This document shows positions 1 through 13,800 of a DNA stretch of 64,000 nt, piece after piece. This DNA is from Platynereis dumerilii (Eukaryota; Annelida; Polychaeta; Phyllodocida; Nereididae). How positions within the stretch are numbered: the first letter of the stretch is position 1; each line of letters starts with the position of its first letter. The translations under genes and the position numbers were made by a program. The notes beneath the pieces were generated by a model. The model made no database searches. It saw only the letters and a list, made by a program, of their open reading frames with translations, and was not told where the DNA came from. The stretch spans positions 1,801,501 through 1,865,500 of the forward strand of contig JAPTHN010000024.1 of the NCBI GenBank assembly GCA_026936325.1. The letters run 5' to 3'.

Positions 1-41
1 TAAGCGAGTCTTTAAGGCCCGTTTTCACCAACATGGTATTA

Positions 42-2507
42 TTACAGATCTCATATAGGTGTGCCATGTTCTTTTCAACTGCCACAGTGCTCTTGTGATG
101 TCAGTAGGGGAGAGTGGGGACCGATGGGCCGCTTGACAAATTATTGACCATGGAGGCAAATCTGCTTCAGATAAAGGATTCATACTGTGCACCCTATTAG
201 CTGGTGTAATTCTCTTTAAAATGATATACGATTCACATAGATCAACCTAGGAAGAAAGATTAGAAAACACATTTTCTGTCAAGAAAGATGGTGGCCCATC
301 GGTCCCCAACCATGGGGACCGATGGGCCATCCCATGGGGTCCGATGGACCATGTTAATAACTTGCCAAAGGGTAGATAAAGAATTCAAAATTTGTTTCCA
401 ATATGTTTTTGTTGATCCATCTGAGTGCATAGGAGAATAAGAGATCGAAAAAATATAGATATGCCCAGATTTTACACTTTGAAAAAAAGCTCAATTTTCA
501 CCAATGTCATGAGTTACTTTTTTGTAGTTACAGTCAATCTATTGAGATGATATTTTAGCAGTACATGAACAGATGCATTAAAAACTATATTGGAGAATTC
601 CAAAATGATTGGTTCATTGGTTACTAAGAAAAAAAAAAATTTGATATTTGGTAGATACAGAAGTTTGGCTACCACCGTGATCATCAAAAATCTTGTCTAA
701 TACCTAAAGTTTGTTGATGAATATTAAAAAATGAGAATATTTAAATTTTTTCTCCATCAATGAATCATTTCTGTCAATCACATAGATTTCTAGGGGAAAA
801 GTAAAATTTTCCAATGATACTGTACTAGTATGCCACCTGCAGGAGAAATCTTGAATCAAAACAATAAAATTCATCAAATCCATTAGCTTATATTTTGGTG
901 AAAATTTAACTTACACTCAATATTGCATCAATGTCTAACGGGGTCTTTATGTTTATTATATCCCAAATACTACCTAGATTGAAAATTTGTGATTATGGAT
1001 ATTTTAAATTTCCACCATGGTGTGTTTGAAGCCATTACTAAGGCAAATCTATCACTGTATATTCGAGGGCATTCATTTAAGTCAAAACTTATCATTTAAA
1101 GATGCAAGCTGAAGTTCTATTGTGCTTTTTCCGATAAAAGACTGTAATATCCAGCACCATGCCAATACGCCACCTACAGAAAATCTCAAGAAATAGTGGC
1201 CCATCAGTCCCCATGTCGGGTGGCCCATCGGTCCCCAAAAACTTTCTGAACAGTTAAACCCCTCTTTTTTGGTGAAATATGGTTCTTGTTCCTAAAATTC
1301 AATGTGTAAATTGTCACCAATATATAGGACAAATCATCATAGAAAATATATTGCGTCGAGTCTACACACTTTTGAGATATTAAACTTCTTCTGAATCGGA
1401 AAAAAAAATTTTAGATGTTGAAAATTTCATTTTGCCTTCTACACGCTTATGCTATCACCTATTGATCAGTGGTCGATATGGTATTCATAGATGTGATAAG
1501 CAATACTAAAAATGCAAATTAGATGTTATGAAACGTTTTTGATGTGGAGTTAAGAGGATGGCCCATTGGTCCCCATGGCCCGTCGGTCCCCATGTTCCCC
1601 TATCAGCATAGTGATTTCAAAGTTGGTATATTCGCAGTTTCAGCTGTGTCACTTGGAACCCATACTGATCACACCATTACAAATCCACAATAGGCTGTTA
1701 GATTGTTGCTCAACATTGATTATTCAGTTTGATGTTTTGAATAAATCCAAAAGTTACAATATCCAGCAATATATAATGCATGGATTTTGCGTATAACTGC
1801 TAACAGTTTTAGCACTTTTACAAAAAAAAAAATTCATTTACTCTCACATTCATTTGTTGGTCTGAGAGGTTATCGTCTGCTGCTCTGTCTTGGCAAAAAT
1901 AATATACTCAGGAACCATTCAGAATTTAAGACCTAAGGGGGGGGGGTTTTCCTAGGGGGTATCCTTATCACTGTTTTCCAATAAGGTTTATTTGATGATA
2001 AAATTCTTAGCCTCCTTGTCCGGCCTTTTCCCAAATTTTTGGGGAGCAACTACCCCCCAACCCCCCCCCCCCCATTTTTCGTCCTCTGGTATGCCCATAC
2101 AACACCGCAACGTTCACTTCCAAAAAATCTCCCCATCATCCCCATTCCAGTCATCAATTCTGAATAATTTCTTTGGCGCAGATCTCACCTGAAAGGCTGA
2201 AAAGCCACAAGGTGTTGCCTTCAAGGAGAAATTTCACAACAGGACACCATGAATGTCCATGATGGATCAAGCAAGTGGCTCAAACATATCAGTTTCACCT
2301 GCTCCAACTGAATCAAACAACCATACCAATGAATGCAGATTAATCAGTTGTTATTCACACTTAGACAGCCCATAAGCCTTAATTGTTGGTAGCAGTTGGA
2401 ATCAACACTCAAGCTTGAAGTGCCAATAGTGATGTCAGTATTGCAATACTGACATCATCTGTGCATATATTCACATGGAACATGGCACACTTATATGAGA
2501 TCTGTAA
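42..2507. mobile_element. TIR element inserted into the Harbinger end
   Basis: The termini are TTACAGATCTCATATAGGTG and the complement ending ATATGAGATCTGTAA. Both sides carry TA, and joining the flanks restores the Harbinger end as seen in the copy at 5146-6472, so TA is the duplicated target. No transposase is visible. A palindrome of about 28 bp around TATTGCAATA sits near 2430-2460. Confidence 0.75.
107..1600. mobile_element. Non-autonomous TA-target element with GGGGAGAGTGGGGACC ends
   Basis: It begins GGGGAGAGTGGGGACCGATG and ends with the imperfect complement, flanked by TA at 105-106 and 1601-1602. Related short motifs (GGCCCATCGGTCCCC) recur inside at about 290-350 and 1195-1240. 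No coding capacity is seen. Related ends are found at 47459-48367. Confidence 0.75.
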
Positions 2508-3000
2508 TAAGAGTTAAGCCTGGTGTTAACTCCTTTAAACCTGGTATAACTAAGTCCATTTCACAAAGAGTGTGCTAAGCATGTAAACCTGTCAAGGTTC
2601 AGTGAATCATACACATTGTCACCAAACTCAAGGATCAGCCATCTCAAATAGATTTGGTGTCAAAAAGTGATTAGGCCAATGAAAACAGAACATATGTTTC
2701 TTATGAGATGGCATGGCAAATCAGTATTATAGGCCTTTGTCTATTATATTCGCATGTTTCGTTAATTTAACAGTCACCAAAGATTTTTTTCAAGAAAGAT
2801 ATGTCACATCATGAGATATAAAGTTTGCAAACCAAGAACACACTATTACCAAGAAAATATATTTGTTGAAGTAACTGTTGCAAATATACTAGCCATACAG
2901 CATTAAGCACACAATTTAAAAGTATTTCATTTATAAAACTATGTTTTTATAGCATTTGCCTATGATAGTCATGACACCAAATAGAGGCAATTCTTCTGTG
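1601..3000. other. Gene-free remainder of nested elements
   Basis: This is the right part of the 42-2507 element (G and C runs at 1936-1960 and 2053-2073), then Harbinger interior that matches 6060-6440 in inverse orientation. No gene is seen. Confidence 0.6.
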
Positions 3001-3736
3001 CTGAGTTATACAAAACCTCTGCACTTGTTGTTGGTCTTAGCACAGGGTGCTTTCGAAGGGCAGGAAATTCGGACGTGGGTGCAATCTATGCATCCTATAA
3101 CCCCCCCGGAAATCGGGCAATTTCGGATAATTCCAATTTAGCCTCCCGTGTGACTGGTCCACTGGGCATACGTACATATATATGGGTTTTAAGCTATTGC
3201 ATGACTAACACACTTCACAATCCTTTAAACTGCGGCGACACTAATACCACTCAAGTCACCAACGACTTGTTGGTAACTGCCGGTAGCAAAAAATCGCAGG
3301 CACGTCAGCCATTCTGGGTACATCAGATTTTGAGGACTCTTATTATTAGATATTCAAAGGGATTCAACCATTATTGTAGTTTCATTGTGCAAAAATGCAT
3401 GACCAGCTGATTTGTATTAATTTATTGTTTGAGGGGAGGGGGCTAAAGAAAAATGCATTTCTGTCACCAACACTGGACAGACAACTAATTAATTTTCTTT
3501 TTTATAAATTTCCAAGCCCACCCCTCTTTTTCTCTTTCCTTGTCATGTGGCCATGTTTGGGAACTTCAGAGATTAATTGTGTTTGTAGCAGTTGAGGTGT
3601 TTAAATACTATGTGCAGACTTTCACTCAGTAAATGTTCCTTGATCCTGCTCCGCTTCAGTGATTGGCTTAGCCAGACCAGGTCTTAGCTAAGACCTGGCA
3701 TAACTCTTAATACCATGTTGGTGAAAACGGGCCTAA

Positions 3737-4512
3737 AAGCTTCTGCCGTCTTCTTGATCACTCTTTCTGTCGGTAGGCTATTCCAACTCTGGATATTACG
3801 GGGCCAGTAACTATCTGCATACGTGCTGGTTATTTGCAGGTTCCAGTCAGCTTTCAATTAGATGAAGTAATGTGGATTGTTTGGAACTACTACAACGGGT
3901 TCTACAGCACTACAAACACTGAGAGAGTGGAGTTGTTGGAAAATAAGATGTAATTTGGCATGAAATGCTCTGAGGTTGTCCTTGAGCTCCTTGGAAGAAA
4001 ATAAAAAGTAATTTTTTCCATTGGTCAGAAACAGAGTCTGATCAAGATTGTGCTATCAATCAAATTGATCAAATGAAAACAAGCGAAAATTGTGTATTTA
4101 GCCGGGTTTAATTGAATTGCAAAAATTGCATGCAAAAAATCTTCTGAAATTAACAATCTGAAAGTCAAAACTGATGATCACCATTCAGTAAAAAAAGACA
4201 AACATACATTTAATATCTGCTAAATAACCGCAAAATTGTCTAATATTTAGAGGTTACTCAAAGCCATGCCTTGATATTTTACAAGGGATTACCCACTGGC
4301 GTAGTGTAAAATCATTGAAACTTACAAAATCTTGCAATAATTGTTGTCGAAACTTTTTATCAAATGACCTTTTAATAGTATTTTCATGTGATCATCAATT
4401 TGAACCTTCAAATTTGGGTTTTTAGGATATTTAAATTTTTGCATACAATTTTGGAATACCCTATAGTCACAATTGGACCACCCTAAGGTATAAATTGGAT
4501 AATGTCTCATCA
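3737..4512. repeat. Region downstream of gene A with a partial GGGTGGTCC element
   Basis: About 4140-4487 matches the element at 46457-47132: it ends GGACCACCC near 4485 and contains ATTTAGAGGTTACTCAAAGCC. The opposite end was not found. The element lies within about 30 bases of the gene A stop codon and probably forms part of its 3' untranslated region. From 3737 to 4140 nothing is recognised. Confidence 0.5.
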
Positions 4513-4822
4513 TTACAGTTTCGAGAAAATTTTTCTGGTTAATCGTGACAATTTAGCGGCTGCAGTAGTCCTGAAAGCATAAATAATACAATTCAGAATA
4601 CCAAAGGCGCTGCGACACAGCATTGATGTCATGGACATTGTCATTTTCATTGCTGTGTCATCAAATGTATGTTTTACTTTGGTAGATATGAGAACGAAAT
4701 TGTAAAAGTCTGGAATTGATAGAAGTACGAAGCAAATTCCCGAAATTGCCAACATTGCGGCAGTTTTCACGTCCCTGCCTGACGCCGATGCTGCTGAAGT
4801 AGTCAACTGTGTCCTTCTTAAT
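4513..4822 (-). CDS. Receptor gene A exon 5: TM6, TM7 and cytoplasmic tail
   Basis: The acceptor TTTAATTGCAG|ATTAAG completes the split arginine codon. The exon encodes residues 589-691, with TM6 (AAMLAISGICFVLLSIPD), TM7 ending GILNCIIYAFRT, and a short basic tail KLSRLTRKIFSKL before the stop at 4513. The acceptor region and first codons are nearly identical to gene B exon 5. The tail is only about 20 residues after TM7. Confidence 0.88.
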
Positions 4823-7800
4823 CTGCAATTAAAGTCAAAGACATTTTTAAACAAAGACTGGACTAGGTCAGGGCAGGAAGGATTCTGGAACTGCAGAATA
4901 CGGAAACCATTCTCACCCTGGCGGAGAGTCAGTTCGCAACTGGCACTCACGTTTGACTGTTTACTTTAACATGGCAAAGAATACAACCTCTTTATGCATG
5001 TAAACAGTGTATACTTCCGATGAAAGGAAAAAAAAATCCACAGCCCCCCCCTCCAACTATAGTCTAGTCGGCCCCTTAGAGATAACTAACGTCTGGTCGG
5101 CCCCTTAGAGATTGCTGACACTTTCTCCATGATTAGGGACATTATGGCCCGTTTTCACCAACTTGGTATTAAGAGTTATGCCAGGTCTTAGCTAAGATCT
5201 GGTCTGGCTAAGCCAATCACTCAAGCGGAGCAGGATCAAGGAACATTTACTGAGTGAAAATCTGCACATAGTATTTAAACAACTCAACTGCTACATACAC
5301 AATTAATCTCTGAAGTTCCCAAACGTGGCCACATGACAAGGTAAGAGAAAAAGAGGGGTGGGCTTGGAAATTTATAAAAAAGAAAATTAATTAGTTGTCT
5401 GTCCAGTGTTTGTGACAGAAATGCATTTTTCTTTAGCCCCCTCCCCTCAAACAATAAATTAATACAAATCAGCTGGTCATGCATTTTTGCACAATGAAAC
5501 TACAATAATGGTTGAATCCCTTTGAATATCTAATGATAAGGGTCCTAAAAATCTGATGTACCCAGAATGGCTGACGTGCCTGCAATTTTTCGCTACCGGC
5601 AGTTACCAACAAGTCGTTGGTGACTTGAGTGGTATTAGTGTCACCTCAGTTTCAAGGATTGTGAAGCGTGTTAGTCATGCAATCGCTTCATTAAAACCAA
5701 TATATGTACGTATGCCCAGTGGACCAGTCACACAGGAGGCTAAATTGGAATTTTCCAAAATCGCCAGATTTCCAGGGGGTTTATAGGATGCATAGATTGC
5801 ACCTACATCTGAATTTCCTGCCCTTCGAAAGTACCCCTGTGCTAAGATCAACAACAAGTGCAGAGGTTTTGCACAACTCAGCACAGAAGAATTGCCTCTA
5901 TTTGGTGTCATGACTATCATAGGCAAATGCTATAAAAAACATAGTTTCATTTGAATTTGAATTTGAATTTGAATTTGAATTATTCGAATTTGAATTATTC
6001 TTTTTTTTTTTTTGAATTTCATACATGAAATACTTTTAAATCGTGTGCTTAATGCTGTATGGCTAGTATATTTGCAACAGTTACTTCAACAAATATATTT
6101 TCTAGGTAAGTGTGTGTTCTTTGTTTGCAAACTTTATATCTCATGATGTGACATATCTTTCTTGACAAAATCTTTGGTGACTGTTAAATTAGAGAAACAT
6201 GCGAATATAATAGACAAAGGCCTATAATACTGATTTGTCATGCCATCTCATAAGAAATATATATGTTCTGTTTTCATTGGCCTAATCACTTTTTGACACC
6301 AAATCAGTTTGAGATGGCTGATCCTTGAGTTTGGTGACAATGTGTATGATTCACTGAACCTTGACAGGTTTACATGCTTAGCACACTCTTGGTGAAATGG
6401 ACTTAGTTATACCAGGTTTAAAGGAGTTAACACCAGGCTTAACTCTTAATACCATGTTGGTGAAAACGGGCCTATAGGTAACAGCACGGCTGGCATGTTC
6501 ATTAATCTGTGGCCGTGTTTGCAACATTTTAAAATGGTGGCCGTTGCAACACTTACAAGGCAATCCTAGAATTCATATTATAATATAAAGTGACGGATTT
6601 CCTCCGAGAATCTGAGCGAGTGCGAGTTTGCACAAAAACCATATGATTTACTTTAACAGGTCATTCCACAATAACTAAGACAAACCTCTCACTGGTGTTA
6701 CGGTAAAAGTTAAGAAGCACAATTGACTCAAAGTAAAACCAGTGATCAAATTAATAATTGTTTGAAATATTTCCCATTGAAAGAAGAATTTCATTGGATT
6801 TTCTGTCACTATTCGTTATTGGTGTTGCCATTGGACGCCTGTGTTAACCATTTTGAGTAACACCAGTGGCGGTAACACCAGTGACAATTTGCTCTGAAAT
6901 ACCAATTGCTCCAACAGTGATGCAATAATTTGAACAGGTGTTGCCAAAGATTGATCTCTGTAAACAGGACATATCCTATGACTGAGGCAGTTTTTGAAAA
7001 TTCTACAATCATAGACCATTTTTGAGGGTAACACCAGTGACACCGAAAAAGAATACTCTTAATTTCAACTCACCGTAGAGCCACCCTGCAAGCTAAAAAC
7101 ATATAAATGCAAAAAATTGCATTTATCATGGACGCCTGTCCAACAGAAGAAGCCCCTTGGTGCATTAGACCAAAGATAGAAGGGAGCATTCCCTTTACAG
7201 CCATGCTCATAGGCGTATCGGAGGGGGGGGCAGGGGGGGCGATCGCCCCCCCCAAAAGTTTGGGAAACAGTGAGATTCGGGCAAAAAGGGTAAAAAATTT
7301 GGGCAGATGATTAAAAAAAAACTACTTAAAATTAATGATTTCAAGGCAATTTAATTTGAAATTTTTATAAATTTAGATCGTGAAATTCGGGCAAATGTCG
7401 CTCGCCCCCCCAAAAATCGCGCGCGCCGTACGCCTATGGCCATGCTTTATGTAATGAGTAACACTAGTGACATGTTTTCTGGTGACGAGGTGATTTTGTT
7501 TTCCACAGTATACACAGAAGAGGAAAAATTCAGTCGGTCTTTGGATACAAGTATGTAGAGTAGTTGTCCTGAGATTTATACCAACCACAAATATTTACAT
7601 TGATTTAACATGGTTAAAAACGTATGATAATTGACAGAAGAATTTTCTGTGACATCACTTTTTGGCTATATTTTGGATATTGGAAGGGTGCACAATATAA
7701 GCAGTAGCTGATAATTTCCATTTGACAATGAAAATAACTTCTTTAAAAGAGGGAAAGGCATATGATTAGAAACAAAATCCTTATATTATAATTTTGCTGT

Positions 7801-10800
7801 AAACAGCTTGAGTGACACAAAAACCTCAGTTACTGTGGAATGACCAGAACAGAAGGTGGAGCCATTGCTGAATGTATTTACCTGGCTTTAGTTAGCGCAA
7901 CCAGTGTCCCGATAGAGAAGAATGCGGTAACCAGTATTCCAACCAAAACCACAACTCGAAAGAAAATTGATACGGGAGAGTCGCTGTCCGAACAAGCCAG
8001 ATTGTAGTGGTGGAAGAGGCATAGTTGTATTGTGGCCATTCCCAGTGCCAAGACCAGGACAAATATGGCATTCTGAAAATTAAAGAAATACCTTTAGGCT
8101 TATTGACTTGATAAGAACCCCTTATATTTAAAAAAAAAGAAGGTTTCAGCAGGCCTCTATTTGAGGTGGCCAGGCCTCTGTTCAAGACGGGCTCTATTTG
8201 AGGTGGGCCTCTATTCGAGATGGGCCTTTATTCGAGGTATGTCTCCAGTGTTTTCATGAAACAAGAAATAAAAAAGCATTGTAAGGAACTTTTAAGCAAC
8301 CTTTTTTACGAGGGAGGTCTTTATTAAATTTATTTGTATAAGGCCTAGCATCTACATAATTATTATGTACATTGACTATACATATTCACGGTGGGCGTCT
8401 CTTGAAGGAGAATTTAATCCTCTGATATATATATTTACATAGGAATAAATGTATGAATATCATTTGTTGAGTGGGATACATGTAGTTTAAAATTATACCT
8501 TGCTATAAATGTATTAAATTTACCCTGATTTTATATCTGAACTTCTTGGCCTCTGAAATATCCCTTGAAAACTTCAAGTGGATGAAAGGATAAGCAACTC
8601 CAAAGAACCTTCCAATGGTCAAGAAGGAAATCATGATGAGGTTGAAGTAATCGGTTATCAGGGCCACGCCTAGAAATATCTTGCAGAAGTTCGATACCTG
8701 GAAAAGATGCAAAAACATGCCTCTGATTTAGGCTCTCCCTATAGCCATCTAAAAAAATTCAGACAAAATTGGTTTTTTAGATTCAAAATGGTTTTTTGAA
8801 AAACCAAATTTCAATGCAAAAAACCAACATGGATTTTTTAAAAAATCCATGTTGGTTTTGCATTGAAATTTGGTTTTTCAAAAAACCATTTTGAATCTAA
8901 AAAACCAATTTTGTCCCGACATTTTTTAGAGTGTATAGCCATGCTTTCCCTCATCTTAACCTTCTAGCCTGCAGGAATTGACAATATATACTAGACGCGT
9001 TACATGCGCACACTTTCCTGAATGTTATTTTTATGTTTACCTAGTGCAAGACAAGGAAAAATATGGCATTCTGAAAATTAAAGAAATAACTTATTTACTA
9101 TAAACCCTCATATTCTTTTACAAAGAGTTTTCTGCAGGGCCGCTATTTGGGGTGGGCCTCTATTTGAGGTGACCTCTGTTGAGGTGGTCTCTGTTTGAGG
9201 TGGGCCTCTATTTGAGGTGGGCCTCTATTCAAGCCAGGCCTCTATTCAAGATGGGCCTCTATTTGAGGTGGGCCTCTGTTCAAGCCAGGCCTCTATTCAA
9301 GATGGGCCTCTATTTGAGGTGGGCCTCAATTCGAGGTGGCATGACCCCACCCCATCAAATACCCCTCTCCCTTCTGCCGTCCTTAGCTATGATTGATTGA
9401 TTGATTGATAAATTCATTTCGAAGAAAGTACAGGAAACCAGAAAAGCATAACTGCTTATCGAACTGGCACCCTACATGATAGGGGTTTGGAGTAATTTAT
9501 AGCTACAGATTCGGATGGCTAGCTATGGATATCTACGGCTAGGGATAGTAATCACCAGCTACAGACAGCTAAGTTGAGCTACATTTAGGAATTTGTATTA
9601 TACAAGCCACTGATTGTCAGAGGCTATAAAATCTTAGGATATTCTTGACTTGTAATCTTGTTCACAAATGTTCAGTTCTGGAACCTCTGAAACCTTCTTA
9701 CATTATTTCCTCACTCCAGCATATGACTTCTATGGTGGATGAATGGATGATTTGGCCTTAAAATCCTGTATTTATGCAACTGGTGCACTAATTGGGACGG
9801 GACGAGGTCACAGAAATGAGGTGAAGGATAATTAAAGCTGCCGTCCAACAAATATCCAGGCACATAGAATGATGAGGTAGGAGTTTCAATGCTAACTGAG
9901 CTCCAATTGCTTGGCCACTTTGCAGCTATCACCAGATGGCTCCCTGTCAGCATTAAATTTAGCAGTCAAGTATTGCAATGCCGTGGAATCGAATCCTGGA
10001 CCTCAAAGTTACCAGGCCAGTATGCAATCCACTGGCCACTGAGGTACATGACATTCCAATGTGAAAAAAATCTTTATGGAATCTTTAATCAAGATTTAAG
10101 GCCAAACAGGAATTGGAGGCATATGAAGTAACTTTATTACACATATTTAAGAACAGCAGAAGAAGGTGGAATGTTCTCTTGAGGCCTCCGTTTCCTGTCA
10201 TGCCCGATATCGGGTCTGTTAACAGACAGACAGACAGACAGACAAATTCTTTATTGACCTGTGTAAAAAATATACACCCAGCCCCATATGGGCTTACAAG
10301 TCATCAAAATAATTCAAAAGTAACTTTAACAACAAATTTTCTGGAAACTACAATATTAAAACATTTACAATCACATATTTACAATATTAAAACATTTACA
10401 ATCACATATTTACATTATTTAAACAACAAACTTCTTCTTCTATGGAAAGCTTTAAACAAATATTCTGCAGTAAATTTAACTAAATCCTTGGACATCAACA
10501 ACTTAAATTTTTCTTGTAATGATAAAAAGTAAAAATCCACACAATGATCTAAAACACGAATTAAAAGTAAATTACGTAAATCGCTATAAGTATTACAATG
10601 GAACAAAAAATGATTTTCATCTTCTAGAACATGATAGGAACAAAATTCACAAACTCTATATTCTAATGGTATATCATTGTAACGTCCTGTCTCTATTGCT
10701 AATGGTAAAACACCGAACCTAAATTGTGAAAGAACAGACAAATGACCTCTATCATAATTTTATATACATAATCCTCAGTACCAAATGCAGTTTTAAACTC

Positions 10801-13800
10801 TCTGTAAGTTCTTAATTTTGGTATGTTAGTTACTTGATTTTTTCAGTTGGTTTTATAAATTTCCATCAGTTGACGTTGTGCATTTTTCAGGTTAATAGGT
10901 AAAATTTCTACAAAATTTTGAGTAAGATTCAATTTAGTGAATATTTGTAAAACCTCATTACTCCAATTTCTCATGTTACTTTATTTATCAACTTCAAACA
11001 CTTGCTTTGTTAGTCTGTTTTCATCCATGTAAACAAGTCTATTCCAAAGACGGAGTATTTCAATATGACGTCTAGTTTTTGAATCAATCCATCCCATATC
11101 GCCTTTAAAAGCATGTTTTGGGGTAAAACTATTCACACTTAGAAAAAATCGTATTGCCCTGTTTTGTATTGCTTCAGGTTTAGAAAAGTCTTTGTAGCCC
11201 CAAACTCCTGAACAATAATCCATAATAGGAACAACACCTGAATCAAACAATTTACTGTATGTTTTAAATCCTAAACCTTTCAATTTGTAAACTTTGTTTT
11301 GGATACTTCCAAGCGCTCTTCCAGCCGAGTTGGCAAGGCAGTACTGTTGGTGTAACATTATAATCAAGACATTCTTCTAACATTAGGCCCAGATATTTAT
11401 AGCTTTTTACGATTTCAATTGATTCATTTCCATAGGTAAATTCACAGTTGCTAACACTTAGACCTTTATGTCTAAAGTGGACAATTTTTGTTTTACCAAT
11501 ATTAACTTTCATTTGCCATTTACTACACCACTGATACATTACATCAATCATTTTCTGTAAATCACTTTCAGACTCAGCAATTAAGGCCAAGTCATCTGCA
11601 TACATAAGAACACTTAATTTGACATTGTCTGTATCATTTACACCCATTTCTAAATTTTTAATATCTAGAGCTAAGTCATTAATATATAAAAAAAAGGGTA
11701 GGGGATAATGGATCACCTTGTTTAACCCCTGAACCTAACTGAAATGTGTCTGTATCAGCATTGTTAAGATTTACTTTAGCTACTGGGTTGGTGTATATAC
11801 ATTTTATGGCGTTGAATAGTTTTCCACCAAACCCCTGTTTCCTGAGTTTGAAAAATAGAAGTTCACGATTAACTGAATCAAAAGCCTTTTGTAGGTCTAT
11901 AAAGGCGACAAAAGTTGAGCGTTTTTTATTTTTTTTTTTTCGAATAGTACTAGTTAAGCTATAAAGATGGTCTGAACAAGAGCGTTTTGGTCTAAAACCA
12001 TTTTGTTCATCGACATATATATCATTAATCTCTGCTATTTGTAACAATCTGTTATTGATGATAGCTGAGAATAATTTAAAAATACATGACATTAGACTTA
12101 TACCTCTGTATTGTAGTGGTATTCGTGGATCTATCATATTTGATTTTGGAATTGGTTTGATGATAGCCATATTCCACTCACTAGGCATGATGTTAGTAAT
12201 GTATATTTTATTAAATAGAGATAAGAGTAATCCATTTGACAACCCATTTTTAAAAATTTCGTATGGTATGTTATCAACTCCCATGGATTTATTTAATTTT
12301 GTCTTTTGAATCACTTTCTCTATCTCTCTAATCTCAATTAAGTTTTCTTGATCATAAATTATAGGTATTTCATTTTCATGATCTTGTAAATATTCAATAC
12401 ATTCGTTATAAAAATTTAAATCAAATGTATCCACAGATTTAGGATTGTACAGGTTTTTAAAATCATTTTTCCATTGCAGCGATACTTCTGCATGTTCAGT
12501 TATTACTTCATTTTGATTATTGATCACTTCTTCAGGAATTTTATTCCTTTTCTTGGGACCTAAATTTTTTAACGATTTCCAAAATTCTTTTGGATTTTCA
12601 GTATTTGGATTTTCAATTTGTATGATTTTATTTCTGTTGAATTTTCTTTTTTCTCTGCGAAAAACCTTATCAAATAGTTTTCTAGCAGAATTATATTCCT
12701 CTTTATTTCTCCTCTTTTGAGATCCATGACATCTTAAATAATTTTTCTCTTTAAGACAAAGATCCTCCCAAAGATTTTTCAAATCTTCATTCCAAAAGGC
12801 ACAGCTGTGCCTATATAAGTTTCTCTTATTTTGCGGGTTAACAGATTTCTTTCTGAACCAAACATTCATTTCTTCATGGAACATATCACATAGCTTTCTA
12901 TACACTTCATCAATACAATCTTGATTAGCTCTCGTATTTTCAATTTTTTCAATCATGTGTATAATTTGTTGTGCCGATTCTTCAGATCGAAAGAAGTCAA
13001 CAGGCACTTTATCAATTTTAAATGCATCTTTCTGCAAAGCTATATTATCATCATTTCGATGGATACAATTTTTCACATCATTATTGAAAGTAGTTATTTT
13101 TAAAATTAACATTGAATGATCTGGTAAAGTATTATTTTGTAAAATACCTTCAGCATTTACACAATGTTCGTTAACACAATCTCTTGTTGTCTATACAGTA
13201 AAATCAATACAAGTGTTAAAATTATGAATAGGAGTAATAAAATAGTCCACAACTGAAGTGCCGTTCCACTTGATACATGTCCAATCATCATTATCAAATC
13301 TTCCATTACAAACACACATCTTAGAATCAATCAGGAGATCTAGAAGTAATTTACCATGGTTATTAATTTCATTGTCAAGTACACAACTATCAGATATGTC
13401 ATCAATACCAACAACAAAGTCTTTCTCAGAGCCAATCCTGCTATTAAAGTCACTGTGAAATAAATAGCATCAGTCTCTGACAGTTCATGTACAGTGTTGA
13501 GAACATAATTGTAAAAACCTGACTAGTCTCTCCCCCAAGGTGAGCCTTCAGGAGGTAAGTAACCTGCTATTAGAATAAAAACATAATCTGTGATCTTGTC
13601 TCTAAATTTCAAAACAATAACTCCATCAAATGATTTATCATGTACATTCACCTCATATATATCAGACACAGTTTCTTTAATTAATACACAAAGACCTCCA
13701 AAGTTTCGCTTCGCTCGTCTGTTTCTTTCTTTACGATTGTGCATGAAACATTTATAACCATCAATTTGAACAACAAAGTGGCCAACCAGAGACTTGCATC

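Larger units (their letters stand above)
13..3736 (-). mobile_element. Harbinger-family DNA transposon, degenerate, hosting nested elements
   Basis: The inverted ends are GGCCCGTTTTCACCAACATG at 16 and its complement ending at 3733, flanked by TAA at 13-15 and 3734-3736, the 3-bp target duplication typical of PIF/Harbinger. On the minus strand about 3000-3400 there is a transposase remnant including GCIDCTHVRISCPSK, the region of the first catalytic aspartate. The rest of the catalytic domain is missing. The left end is split by the element at 42-2507. Confidence 0.85.
10215..13790 (-). mobile_element. Non-LTR retrotransposon (LINE), 5'-truncated and decayed
   Basis: Reading on the minus strand: an endonuclease remnant (13744-13523, with CFMHNRK and GGLCVLIKE), a linker and reverse transcriptase (13112-11264) with AFIDLQKAFDSVNRELL, GVKQGDPLSPTLFFIYIND and LMYADDLALIAES, and a C-terminal part with a C-x2-C-x7-H-x4-C motif (near 10660-10600). 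The coding path shifts frame several times. The 3' end is AATAAAGAATTTGTC with TGTC repeats (10226-10246). Clade is probably in the CR1/L2/jockey group; I am not sure which. Confidence 0.88.

Noticed and set aside
9179-9400. Open frame of repeated WASVQARPLFKMGLYLR
   Set aside because: It is translation of the CCTCTATTTGAGGTGGG intronic repeat.
11746-12720. Several plus-strand open frames
   Set aside because: They are antisense shadows of the minus-strand LINE reverse transcriptase.
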